Origin: Neelides folsomi
Lineage: Eukaryota; Arthropoda; Collembola; Neelipleona; Neelidae
Assembly: GCA_034687125.1 (NCBI GenBank)
Contig: JAQGBZ010000468.1
Location: 1-44,406, forward strand
Length of the DNA: 44,406 nt
Direction: 5' to 3'
The position numbers and the translations under genes were made by a program. Shown piece after piece: positions 11,575 to 22,988 of the stretch. A model generated the notes under the pieces. The model was not told the DNA's origin and ran no database searches. It saw only the letters and a list, made by a program, of their open reading frames with translations. The first letter of the stretch is position 1, and every line of letters starts with the position of its first letter.

Positions 11575-12459
11575 ATGGATTCCGACGAATATTCCGACGC
11601 TAAAGACACAAAAGAGCTCGAGGATTCTGAGGATTCATTTGAAGAAGTGGACGAAGAAAACGAAGAATTGTCAAGTTTCCACGATGCAAAGCTCCTCGAA
11701 TTCGATCGAAAAATCATCGAAGAATTGGAAGAATTGCGAACAAGTGTTGGTTTATCTCATTACAAGTGCAATTTGGGGAAATCGGTTGGCGTTGGAATAG
11801 GCGGTGTTGGAACTGCAGGATCTCTTATTGGTCTTATGGGGGCTCCCGCATCGGGAGGAATTTCACTTTTTTTGACCTTCGGCGGTGTGGCGTCTGCCGT
11901 CGGCGGAACTCTCACTTCAATCACAACTTCGATAATTAGGAAAAAATCCATGAATGGATTTTGGGCCCAATTGGATGAAATAATTTGCAAAAGAAATGAG
12001 TTCATTGCAAATCATTGCAAATCCTCCGAAGTTGAAATTGTCGGAGATGAACACGGAATTTTCGTCACGTTAAGACGAGCCTTCCGGGTTGGGAACGCTT
12101 TAAGACAAGTTCAAGCCAATGCTTTAAAAGCTGCGAAAGCCACCCGGGTAATTACGAAAATTGTAGCTGAAGCTCAGGCAACTCCTGCGGGTCGAGTCGC
12201 AATGGCCAAAATGATCAAATATGAATTGAAAGCTTTGAATGAATTGCCCAAACTCATTGGATTTCCTCTTGGGGCAAAAGCTCTTAAAATGAGCTTTGTT
12301 GGACTTGGGCTGATCGGAACGGCTTATGAGTTCATTGACACGTGGAGGAGTTGGACAAATCCACCGGACATTTTAAATGTCATTGGCCAATTTGTTCATG
12401 AATTGGAATCGCAAGTTGAGTCAATGGATGTTGAAAATGATTATGTTTTAGTTATTTAA
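11575..12459 (+). CDS. Apolipoprotein-L-like protein
   Basis: A single-exon frame of 294 residues with an upstream region rich in stops. Residues 1-55 are very acidic. Residues 71-121 form a long glycine/alanine-rich hydrophobic hairpin (VGVGIGGVGTAGSLIGLMGA and onward), the hallmark of the ApoL membrane-inserting domain. A central amphipathic helical stretch follows (about 165-215, ALRQVQANALKAAKATR), then a second hydrophobic stretch near residues 232-255. Vertebrate ApoL proteins bind lipid and can form membrane channels, and ApoL-like proteins also occur in invertebrates. There is no signal peptide, so an intracellular location is likely. The lack of introns, unlike its neighbours, may mean retroposition or an old transfer. 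Family assignment rests on the domain pattern, not on a search. Confidence 0.75.
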   Translation: MDSDEYSDAKDTKELEDSEDSFEEVDEENEELSSFHDAKLLEFDRKIIEELEELRTSVGLSHYKCNLGKSVGVGIGGVGTAGSLIGLMGAPASGGISLFLTFGGVASAVGGTLTSITTSIIRKKSMNGFWAQLDEIICKRNEFIANHCKSSEVEIVGDEHGIFVTLRRAFRVGNALRQVQANALKAAKATRVITKIVAEAQATPAGRVAMAKMIKYELKALNELPKLIGFPLGAKALKMSFVGLGLIGTAYEFIDTWRSWTNPPDILNVIGQFVHELESQVESMDVENDYVLVI

Positions 12460-13340
12460 TTAAATATTTAATAAGTAATTTAATTATTTAATTATGTAAC
12501 TCAAGTCTAGTTCAAATTGTGAAAAAAGCTTTAAATCTCCATCCACTTTTGTACATAAATGGTCCATTTGTAAATTGTAACATCGCGCAATAAATATATT
12601 TCGTACATGGTAGAATATCTCTCAATAGTAATAATTACTAATTACCAAATGCAATAAATACACAATGTATTATGTATAGGATAATAGTTTAGCATATTAT
12701 GTAAATTACTTGTTTAAAATATTATTTTATTACTAATCTTTATATTATTTCCTTTTTAACCAAATAAACTTTTAATAAGATTAATAACAACTTGTTATAC
12801 TTTAAATGTCGTTTACAAGTTCTAACAGTTTAAATTTAATAAAATGACAAAATGATATGAATTTGTAAAAGTGTCATTTTAAGCATAATACAATACTTTA
12901 CAAGTACCATATAGCCTTCATGACTTAATAGAAGAAGATTATTACATATTTGAATATATGCGGCATAATTATATATGTAATATTTACACATATATGAATG
13001 TGTGACAATTAACTATATAGGAATTATATGAATATGGAATATGAAGTAATGTAATAAAGCTTCTAATGACCTGAGGTTTCTCTAATCCAATGTTTGAATA
13101 AGAATTTAAACGTGAGAAAATTCCCACGAATTACTCAAAACAATCAAAACTCGTCCACCCAATTAATTCTCTGCACACGGAAATATGACTCACATTAGAC
13201 TTTTACTTTTTAAACACAAGACATCTTTTTCCATTTATTTTTTCATTTAGTAAAAATACAATTTTAATTATTATTAAACTATATAAATTATAATAATTCG
13301 TATTAGTGAAAATGATATTTTATAAAATAAAAGATTTAAA
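12460..13340. other. Intergenic, no recognised feature
   Basis: AT-rich spacer between the ApoL-like gene and Ly6-like gene 2. No coding or repeat structure stood out. Confidence 0.5.
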
Positions 13341-14169
13341 ATGAGAAAGGAATATTTACTAACATTAAAATTTACATTTGTGTTATATTTTTTGCTAATT
13401 GAACAACCACAAGGTAAATTTCAATTAAATCAATAATCTACAATTGATAACTTAATTAGATTAATTATCATACCATTAAATTCAATATTAACATTATTAT
13501 AATTACAATTAAGTTTTTTGATTAACTTTAATATTTTTAGCAACATTTTCCTTGCGATGTTTCAAATGTCTCATTTTGCAATGCGAAGGCCCAAAAGACG
13601 TTTGCGGTTCAATGGAACGCTTTGTCAAATCTGAATTGTCCAGACTTTATGAATTCGATTTGAATTTGCCCGCGTGCCCAGAAAACGAAGAAGAATGGCA
13701 CAGTTTAGAATCTCGTGAACCTTCGTCTATTCCTTGTTTAAATGAAGATTCTTCTTGTTCCCTCGCTCGATTTGTCGTCACTTCTTTTTCTCATTCACAT
13801 GGAATTCATCGGAGTTTTATTCAAACTGAAGTTCGAACTGTTGGAAGGATTTTGGGATGCGCTAAAGAAAAGGTTGTCAGTGCGGCGCGAAATGCTTCAA
13901 TTCAAAATTCCGCCTGTGATGTTTATAACGTTTCGTCGAGGTTTCGCGGGGCTTTGGATCATTACATGGAAATCGAACATTGCAATAAAGCTGAAGAAAT
14001 TTGCCATTCCAATGATTTTTGCATTCAGCCGCGGGAAAGAAGGAATTTGTATTTTGAAATTAGCGAACCTGTACATTATTGGTTGTTTTATGTCACTGGG
14101 TCAATTTTAATAATTTGTCTTTCTATAATTATTTGCATTTTATTTATCTGTGGAATTAAGTATAATTAA
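13341..14169 (+). CDS. Ly6-like single-pass membrane protein, paralog 2
   Basis: Exon 1 (13341-13413, ATG plus signal peptide) joins in phase 1 to exon 2 (13541-14169) for 233 residues. The mature chain begins TFSLRCFKC, matching the LRCHRC start of the paralog at 8364. Shared landmarks are the early C-x2-C pair, IPCLNEDSSC, the GCAKE motif, an IEHCNKAEEICHSNDFC closing cluster, and a C-terminal helix ending GIKY. This gene lacks the second intron of its paralog. The pair flanks the ApoL-like gene in the same orientation, consistent with local duplication. Function unknown. Confidence 0.8.
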
Positions 14170-14447
14170 ATAAAAATTCAATTTCCTGGCCTTATAAAAC
14201 AATGTTTTATTTTTCTCATATACATAATTGAAGAAATGGATTATTAAATCATTTCCTTTTTGTCTATCCAAGATCTCGATCATTTAGCTATTAAACTTTT
14301 GCATTTAATATTCCATAGAAATTTAATTAAATCTCCAACGAATTTAATTATTTTTTTAAAGTAAAAAATTCAAATGGGTTAAATTAGGAATTTAAATTAT
14401 TGGCTTGAGTGTGGTTGGCGTTCGGACGAGCTTTGGCCATTTAAAAC

Positions 14448-17189
14448 ATGCTGCAACAACCTCCATTCATACCCGTAAATATTTAAACTATCATATACAA
14501 TATAATTCCGTTAATGGGCTAACGGTGAACTAAATATTAATAATTAAATAATTAAATGCCAATTATGAATGAGATAATTTTGTCAACTTATTAAAGGCTG
14601 GACCAAATTGTCACCGGAAATGGCCAAGAACAGCAGAAAAGAAACAAAATCAAGTTGTCCAAACTAATCCTTGCCCTGTTCCGAACAACAACAATGAAGT
14701 GGTCGTGGCGTCCGCGCCGGAATGCAGCTACGATTGCACTGCAAATTGCGACTGGCATTCAAATCTCTTTGGGGAAAAATTGAACAAACTTGCCAATTCA
14801 CTCGATACAGCCAAAGCTGGAGGAGTTAAAAGATTTGTGGGAGAAAATTATCTTGGTAATTTCAGATTCAAATTTAATTACTTAACTATATTCAAATTAA
14901 GTATTTAAATTAAGTATTTATGAGGATTAGTGAGGATTAAACTGAGGATTTAAATTGATTATTTTAACTCTAGTTTAATTAATTTTTTTTAATTTAAAGG
15001 AACCGTCAATTACACAACCAACCTCCCAGATTTCGAATGGGGCGGCAAAGGAGGCAAGAAAGAGAAAAAAGGTAAAAAGGGCAAAGAAGCCGAGCCGTAC
15101 AAAGGACCAGGAATTGTTTATCGTTATGATTTCGCGACCGGTGGTTGGAATTTCTGCGGGGAAGCTCCGTGCTTTGGAACTAATTGCGAAAAGAACAAAA
15201 AGAAGGACAAGAAGGGAAAGAAAAAGGGGAAGAAAGGGAAAGGAAAGAAATCCAAAAAGGGGAAGGGAAAAAAGGGCAAAAAAGCTTCAAAGAAAATGAG
15301 TTTGCAATTCATTCCCTCGGCCGACTTTTACGAACCGTTTGATGAATCCGGAAATGGAACACCGATGCGAAATTGCGTCTCTGCATCGGACGTTACAGCC
15401 CTGGCAAAAGCCATTGAAGAAGGCAAGAAGGATCTAAACCATGAACTCCGACGAGCGGGAATTTCAAATGCATTTGTTCAAGCAGGGCCTTCGATAAAAC
15501 CTGCGACGGCCAGTGAGGAAAAGAAAGAACAAAGCGTTGGGGTCAGCAAAGATAATCTCCAAATAACCGGAACAACCCAAACCAAAATTTCCCGCGAAGA
15601 TGCCCAAATCTCAGCACAAGAATTTTCCTATGAATCGCTGAAGCTAAACGAAGTTCCAAATACCGAAAGCGGCAGCTTCGAAGAAGATTCAAATTCCGAC
15701 AGTCAAATGCCAAATAAAATTAAACTCGCAATTCCACATGTGCGGAATTCAAAACATAAAAGTTCAGGTCCTTTGGACCAAGAAATCCCCGATGTCGACG
15801 ATCGTGCAATCACCCCACCAGTTCCATTTCAAAAAGTTAATGACGACATCATTCGCGGGATTTACGAATGGAGGGAAAATAAGATTTTCGACCAAATGCA
15901 CGCTTATCAATATCCGGAAGATGACGATGATGATGAAGACGATGACGACGACGAGGAAAGCGATGACGATTCTCGTGATTGGATATTTGAAGAACATCAA
16001 GATGAGAAACGGAAATTTAAAATCACCGGAGTGAGTGTAGGAGACAAAATCAGTCCAGTATTTAGACCCAAAGTCATCTCGAAGAATCCTTATCCATTAA
16101 GGAAAGTTCACACACGTGGTGACAAAACAGAAAGAGCTTTTGAGCCACATCGTCCAAAATTGGGTCGTTTACTTCTTGACAATTCTTACTATAAAAATAA
16201 ATTTCGTCAGAAAGCTCCTAATGTAAAAACATAAATATAAAAATTAAACATTAAAATTAAATGTTTATTATAAAAATTAAATTAAATATCTATTATAAAA
16301 ATGATTAAACAATAATTATGATAATAAAATTATCCTGTTATAACATGATTATTAAACATAATTAAAATAATCCAATTATTTAATTAAATAAGATTTTTAA
16401 ATTGAATTTCAGACAACAGCACCAAAATGGATTCCATTTCCGATCCATCCCAAAGCACCAATCGATCTCGAAAAGACTCGTCATCCACATCGACAACAAA
16501 CCCCAACAGCAACAAATTCAACAGCTCCAGGTTCAAAATCTCCTTCAGGTCCTCCATCCCGATCTGCAGCTCAACATCATTCAATTCCATTCCGGTCAAC
16601 AGCTCATTCAACATCTCCGACGCCATTCAAATCGCCCGCATCTTCCACATCGAAACAACCCCAACATTTCTTCCCCTTTCGCCCAAATTCAACCAATCCG
16701 AAAAGTTCCAATTCCATGAAGACTTCCGAACCTCAAAAGCCGCATTTGCCCACAAGGTTATTTGCCGATCTGCTTCGTGAAAAAGCCCAAATGAAGAAAC
16801 AACTCGAAAAGTTGGAAAAATCTTTGAGAACCATGGAAGGGAAAAGTAAACGGCCGTTGAGTTCTGGACTCAGCCGATATTTTTCGCCTATTGAAACTCC
16901 GGGAATTTCGCTTTCGAAAACTTTCAAAGGAATGAAATCAAATAATTTAAATTCTCAAAATCGAAGACAGCTGAGTCGGAGGAAAGAATTAATTCGGCGA
17001 CTTACATCGGTGCCGAATAATAAACAAATTCCTAAACGGTACGAGACGCGGGAAATGGAAATCAAAACTGGAACTTTTCTCACTCCAAGGGCCAAAAGGG
17101 AATTTCAGAATGCGTGGAAACCTCAACGACCGCCGAGTCCACCCGGAAGTAAAAGAAATCCGCTCATAAAAACCCCAAATTGGAAATGA
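14448..17189 (+). CDS. Unrecognised 761-residue disordered, charged protein
   Basis: Four exons, 14448-14474, 14597-14855, 15000-16222 and 16413-17189, give 2286 coding bases in continuous frame. The first exon (MLQQPPFIP) is short, so an earlier start is possible. Residues 10-115 carry scattered cysteines (CSYDCTANCDWH). Next comes a lysine/glycine tract (15045-15300) with KKGKKKGKKGKGKK-type repeats, and a GGWNFCGEAPCFGTNC motif inside it. A pure Asp/Glu run sits near 15918-15975. The last exon is Ser/Pro/Thr-rich, with a short predicted coiled coil (LREKAQMKKQLEKLEKSL). The acceptor at 16411-16412 and donor at 16223 fuse what look like two genes. The make-up suggests a nuclear, cytoskeletal or germline protein, but no family was recognised. 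Confidence 0.65.
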
Positions 17190-17604
17190 TTTTTAAATTC
17201 TAAATTAAAAAAATTATGTCAACTAAATTCTTGTCATTAAATAAATTTATTATCAACGTTAATTCATTTAAAAATCATTAATTACAAAACTAGTGCAACT
17301 AATACTACTTATGGTAATATTAATTTATATTATTTATTTATTTTAATAATCATTTGTAATTTAAACTCATACAGATACAGCTATACTTGAAAAACACTTT
17401 AAGATTTAATATTGATAAATGTAATATTTGAAACTAGTATTTACGGTATTTACACAACACGAGCATTTAAATATTAAACATTTAAATACAATTAATATTT
17501 AAATCGATTAGTAAAATATAGATTTAAAGGTAATATTGAAAATATTTAAAAATGAAATAGTAAGAACTTGTAATATTGAAGTGAAGTTACAATCGTAATG
17601 TAAA
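17190..17604. other. Convergent 3' intergenic
   Basis: Spacer between the 3' ends of the orphan gene (+) and SYF2 (-). It contains polyadenylation-type aataaa words and nothing else identified. Confidence 0.5.
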
Positions 17605-18573
17605 TTAAATGGCCGTTCCTCGTTCAAGATTCTGCTTGATCTCAGCTGTGTATTCTCCGTAGAATCTCTCGAGTTTCTTGTTGAATCGCATGTTCCTCTC
17701 GTTGATGTAGTCGATGTCAGCTTCGTCGTTGTGCATTCTCCTCCGGCTGAATTTCTCTCGTTTTTCAACTCTGCAATTAAAATTAGCATTTATTTAATAA
17801 AATCAATATAAAATTCTATTTATTTAATGTGACTAACAATGAGTTAAATTGTATATTAAATTAAATTAGTTAAAATTTAAATTAGTTAAAATTAATTGAG
17901 CTTGCTGTTTTTCAAGGTCGTTGACCATCCGATCGATTGCCTTTGTTGAATCTTTTCTCAGTCCAATCAAAACTGTGTCCCTTCCGGCATAAAAAGCATC
18001 TCCGAGTTCAGACTTCTCTTTCTCGTATTCTGCCATGTCGGGAGTGAGGGCGTTTGTGAGACGTCGATGTTGGCGAATTGTTTGATCCTCGTAGTTGGAA
18101 AATCCCGTGTGGGGATTTAACTTCTTGGCTTTGAGTCGTTCGGTCCGCTCGACATCGTCCGCTTGGACCCCAAGGAGTTTTGCGCGATCCCACGAAGTTC
18201 CCGCTTCGGCTGCTTCTTTCTTTCGGTCATCTTCGTCGAGAAGCCAATCGGCACGGCGTTTTTGCGATTCCCAATTTTTGGGCAATTTGGCTCTACGTTC
18301 TTCTTCTTGGACTTCTACGTGGTTCAGCTTACGGGCCTCATTCTATAAATTTAGTTAATTTGACAAATTAATTGAATTAATTCGATTCGCAATTAGTATT
18401 ATCATTATAAAAGATTAAAAGTAAATTTAATTTGGTTAAATGAGTCATTGGAATTATTTTAAATGATGAATTTAATGAATATAATAATTTACCCTTTTCA
18501 TGTGGAGATCTCGAAGGCGGTTGAGTCGATCAGACTTCACTGACGCCTTTGATTCTTCTTTAACACCTTCCAT
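17605..18573 (-). CDS. SYF2: Pre-mRNA-splicing factor SYF2
   Basis: Three exons on the minus strand (18493-18573, 17906-18342, 17605-17770) give 227 residues, close to the 243 of human SYF2. Diagnostic blocks include [51 protein letters not shown], then [20 protein letters not shown] and [19 protein letters not shown] at the C-terminus. SYF2 is a component of the Prp19-associated/late spliceosome. The second intron starts with GC rather than GT (GCAAGC). Only this donor keeps the conserved [14 protein letters not shown] reading, and reading through hits a stop. The start at 18573 gives a Lys/Glu-rich N-terminus. Confidence 0.95.
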
Positions 18574-19055
18574 GGTCAAATTAACTTAATTTTAATTATC
18601 GGGATAATTAAAGTTGGCGAATTAACAGAAAGTTACGAAAAAAAATATTTCGACAATTTGAGAAAGCTTTTGTGAGGTCATGGGATTGAAATTGGCTGTT
18701 TGTTTCCGCAGTATTTAATCATATGCTTTAATATGAGGTAAGTTGAGACTATCACTTTTTTTTTATTTCTTTCATTCTCTTTCAGTTTAATTGAATTAAA
18801 CTATCTGAACTAATAAACTTAATGGTAGTTAATTACAATTAACCAGTAAAGCATGACCTTTGACCGTTGATTGGTATAAAGAATAATTATTATTATACTC
18901 TGAGCTTTCAACCCATCCAAAATTAAATATTTTCTATAAGCAACAATATCAAATAACAAATAGAAGAAAAGAACACAAAATTAAAGTTTGAAAATAATTT
19001 GAGATAAATTCTCGACCCTCGAGTTTGTTCATTATTAATTCATTTAACATCAAGA
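18574..19055. promoter_or_regulatory. Divergent promoter region of SYF2 and the 19056 gene
   Basis: These 480 bp separate two divergently transcribed genes, so both promoters must lie here. It contains a tataaaga-like word near 18875 on the plus strand. No specific motif can be assigned with confidence. Confidence 0.4.
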
Positions 19056-20046
19056 ATGCCTGGGCTGGACGAAGAAGTAAAAGCAAGAAGTAAAAGGGCC
19101 AAAGTTCATGTTTTCTTCTGGCGCTTTGTTGTCTTCACATCCGTCGTTGGACTCGTGCCGTTTATTTGGTCTTCTTATGTGTGGAATCGAGTGGGAGATT
19201 TTGAAACAACCGGGAGACTCCTTCAAAGATGGAATCTTTCTTCTAAACAAATACTCATCTTGGATTCAACAATCCAATGGCTGAATAATCAAAAGCATTC
19301 AGATTTACCTTCGCCGCCCAATCTTCAAAAGATTGAACAAAACTTGGGAAAGAAGATGACTCAAACGGATGAAATGTAAATTAACAATAATTGATTATTT
19401 TAATTGTAGGTATAATTTCATAATAACGGAATTAGGTAATTATTTATCTTATTCTTTATAATCCAACAGGTACGAACATCTTCAAGTTCGGATGAATACA
19501 ATTGAAGAATTTTACTCGCGAGTTTCTTCAGCAGCTAAAGGTCCGATTTCTGAAGGAGACGCAATTGTGGTGGCTTTGAAGTCTTTAAAAACAAGTCAGG
19601 AAGAAGATTTGGAACACAAATTATCAGAAGCAGTTCGCAGAGTAAAATAAAAACAATTAAACAATTAATAATTCATTTATAAAATTAATTGCAATAATGT
19701 TCCATGTGCTATTTGATTCTTTTACTAATTACATTTTAATTTAATTTATGGGATTATATTTATTCATTATTTCATTCAGATTAAAGAACTTGAAACTGAG
19801 CTTGATTTGATGGAATTGAAATTTCGACAGTTTGAATTAACAACCAGCAAAATCCAATCTGTTCTTGGGCAAATTGATCCCGAGTCAGTTGTGAAAGAAG
19901 CGACTAAGAAAATCCACAAAGTTGCTGACGAATCTCTTCGTTGGTTGATTGAAAAAGTTGAAAGTGAAAAGGAGCATTCGTCGGTCTTCTTTTTCCTTCG
20001 ACGTCCATTGCAGTGGATCATCTCAGTTGTCACAAATATATTTTAA
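19056..20046 (+). CDS. Unrecognised membrane protein with coiled coil
   Basis: Three exons (19056-19375, 19470-19641, 19780-20046) join in frame to 252 residues. The N-terminus is basic (KARSKRAKVH), followed by one transmembrane helix around residues 21-45 (FFWRFVVFTSVVGLVPFIW). The middle is a long heptad-like coiled coil (residues 105-190). The C-terminus has an aromatic amphipathic segment (FFFLRRPLQWIISVVTNIF) that may contact membrane. No family was recognised. The layout would suit an organelle-membrane tether, but that is speculation. Confidence 0.7.
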
Positions 20047-20344
20047 ATCTAGCAAAAGGACAAATATTGCATTAAATTATTAAATTCCATTCAATGTTTT
20101 CAATTTAATGGTGGGACGTATTTTAAGATTAATCAAAAAATATTATTAGCTATTTATTTATTTTGTGTTGAGCAAACAATCTCATTATTATTGGCTTAAA
20201 TCCAAAATTGTTAGTGTTAAAAAATGTAAAATAACATTATGAAAATTAATAAAGATAATAAATAATAATATGTTTTTATTCAATCAAATTGATCTAACAT
20301 GTTATTTGTTGATTAACTAAATTAATATATTAAGGTAGTTAGAC
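20047..20344. other. Convergent 3' spacer
   Basis: Lies between the 3' ends of the membrane/coiled-coil gene and the Orai-like gene. No features beyond AT-rich sequence. Confidence 0.5.
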
Positions 20345-22151
20345 TTAAATTGTTATCACTCCGCTGTCGATGTCTCTTTTCATTGCTTCCAATTCTTGAT
20401 ATTTTTTATCCAAAACAATATGTTGATATTTCATCAACTGTCTGTAAAATGCGACTCCAAAAATGGACACGATTATGAGAACAGGGACGAATCTAAATTA
20501 AAATATTTAGCATTATAATTATTATTGATGTCATTTTATTCAGATTAATCGATATAACATATACGCCATAAGACTTAAAAGTACAATTAGATATACTGAT
20601 ATACCTAATTAACTATAAATTAATGTAAATATAAGCTACTGTGAATTTCCATTAAAAATTTATACTTACATGGAAGTTGCACACCAACTTGAAATTTCCG
20701 AAACATCTTTATATCTTGAATTAGATTAGATCAAATCATAGATTAGATCATTTTTTGGATTAGATCAAAGAGAAATTAAATTAATAAACGTTGTTAAATT
20801 TTATATTTAATTTATATTATCTCACTTTATGAAAATTATAATGACCATATCCAGAGTGAATAAAAAGATCGACACGCTGCTTGCCAACACCTAATTAAGA
20901 ATAAATCAATAATTAGCAGGTATTTATGTTAATTTAATTTTTACTATCATTATAATTTTATAATAAATAATAATTTAATACCCATGTAAGATCAATGTAA
21001 AATTTTAATCTGTCATGAGGACTCTATAAAAAATAGAATATGATTATTCAATTCTATTTAATTTATAATATGAATATACCTACGTAGATTGCATTTACCT
21101 CAATAATTTTGATTTTTGGATAAAGCTCCGCAACGACTTCAATATGTGGCAAAATACAAGTTGCTAAATATTGCGGGCAATTAGTTTATTATTTTTTTAT
21201 AAACCATGGGCAAAGTATTATTTATAATATTCGCATACTTATCATAACGGTGAGCATTGAAGTGCTGACAAGAAGGGAAGTTGTAATAGCCAAACATATA
21301 AGCAAAGCAGCTCCAGCAGTTTCATCAAATTTAAGATCGTTAGCAGCTTTCTGTCATTAATAAAACAATTATATGTGATTGTGTACATTTTAAGATAAAG
21401 AAAAATCAATGTTTACAATTTTAACTAAAAATTGTTAAGACTTTAACATTAGAGAATGAAAATCCTCACCACAGAAAATAAAGTCATTCTGGAAATAATT
21501 AAATATTATTTTAATTATAAAAATCATTTAAGTAATTAAAGTATTATTATGCGAATGAAATTTTTACACAGTTGTAATTTCGGTAATTCCTTCAAGTTTT
21601 GCTTTGCTCAAATGAAGTCGACGCCAATTGAGAAATTCTTCAGTGTTTGGATCCTCATTAGAAAGAATATTTGAAATATCATCATGGCGTTTAGACTATG
21701 ATTTAAAAGATACTAACATAATTAATAAACCTAACTAACATTTATTATTCCAAGTTTAACTTTGAAGCGTTCGAGACGAACTTTGCGGGTTTGGGGCGAG
21801 AAATAGTATGATGAACGAGATATTATTAAATATCTTTAATATAATACTATATCTCGCCCCAAATCCGCAAAATTGGCCACAAAGTTAAACTGGGGAATAA
21901 CGAATAAGATTAAAAAAATTAAAATTCTTAAAATAATCTTAATGTAATAAAATAAATATTAAAAAAATATTGAAATCATATCGCAATACAGGTGGCTGTG
22001 GTCCATAACTGGGAAGTTGGAGTGAGAGAATTGAATCTCTGCTTGATTGGTTTCTATTGGGAATTCTCCATGAAGCGGATCGAGATTCTCGACAAGGCGG
22101 TGAAGGAGTTTGAGGTGGAGATGATTTGGGTGATCTGGACTGAAGACTCAT
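20345..22151 (-). CDS. Orai: Divergent Orai calcium-channel homolog
   Basis: Nine minus-strand exons (21990-22151, 21568-21695, 21470-21488, 21239-21350, 21099-21163, 20982-21023, 20826-20890, 20670-20714, 20345-20492) give 261 residues. Orai is the plasma-membrane pore of store-operated calcium entry, gated by STIM. Diagnostic blocks are FLNWRRLHLSKAKLE before TM1, MITTCILPHIEVV at the end of TM2, SPHDRLKFYIDLTW in the loop, TM3 with LFTLDMVIIIFIK, and TM4 VPVLIIVSIFGVAFYRQL followed by a coiled STIM-binding tail. The Ser/Pro-rich N-terminus is typical. TM1 is unusual: the conserved SGFAMVAMVE is absent. The best splice places Asp where the selectivity Glu should be and Lys at the hydrophobic gate. 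The 19-bp exon 3 makes this the least certain part of the model. Confidence 0.88.
21745..21900. mobile_element. Palindromic MITE in Orai intron 1
   Basis: Roughly 65-bp arms pair across a loop of about 25 bp. The left arm runs ttattccaagtttaacttt through gggtttggggcgaga, and the right arm is its inverse ending cagtttaac/ggggaataa. It is too short to code and lies between the first two exons of the Orai-like gene. Confidence 0.8.
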
Positions 22152-22988
22152 TCCGATTCACAAATTACCTAAATAAAATTCACTACATAAAAATATATTT
22201 TTTTATTAAAACTTAGATATCACCATTTAATAATTATTTAAAATACTTTTATACTAATAGATTAGTCAGCTTTTAAGTTTATTATATAGTAAAGACAAAG
22301 ATCAATACTAAAAGACTTACTGAACTTCCTTAACTTCTAACTAAAAGTGTGAAAAGTTACTGAAACATTCCAATTGGGAATAATTCAATAACGTGACAAG
22401 ATTTGAAAATGTCGATAATGGTTAAAACGGCCTTTGGAAAACTATAAAGATAATCTCAAGTATCTTTAATTATTCTAATATTTAAATTAAACTGAAAAGA
22501 ACAAAATATCATTTAAGATCCAAATGTTAAAATAAATTATATTTAAAATATTCTTGTAATTAAAAAATATGTGACAAAAATTAAAATTCGAAATGACACA
22601 TGAGATTTGATGGTTTTGTCCTTGAAGTTAAACTTTGCCTAAAAACCTTCGGTCCAAATTATGTAAACAATCAATGCAATGCTTTAATATTTAATAGGTT
22701 TACTATTAGCATAATGTCTAAATAATAAAGTTAATAGTGGAAAATTTAAATTCTGTCAGTATTTATTAAACACAAATTTTATTAGATACATTATACAAAT
22801 TTATACCATATAGTACATTTATATCTACAAATTAATCTTCAAATTATTTTATTATTGTTAATTCTAAGATTTCCAATGTTAATTATTAAAATTATTTATT
22901 AAACATGAGACGTTTAAATTTAAAAAATAAATAATTGAAGAATTATATGCATAATTACGTATAAGTAAATATCGTATTCAATTTCCCT
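22152..22988. other. Intergenic, no recognised feature
   Basis: 840 bp covering the 5' flank of the Orai-like gene and the 3' flank of the first squalene-synthase-like gene. No coding structure was seen. Confidence 0.5.

Noticed and set aside
16427..16780. 117-codon frame with its own ATG
   Set aside because: It overlaps the real last exon of the 761-residue gene in another frame. The in-phase splice from 16222 to 16413 explains the region better.
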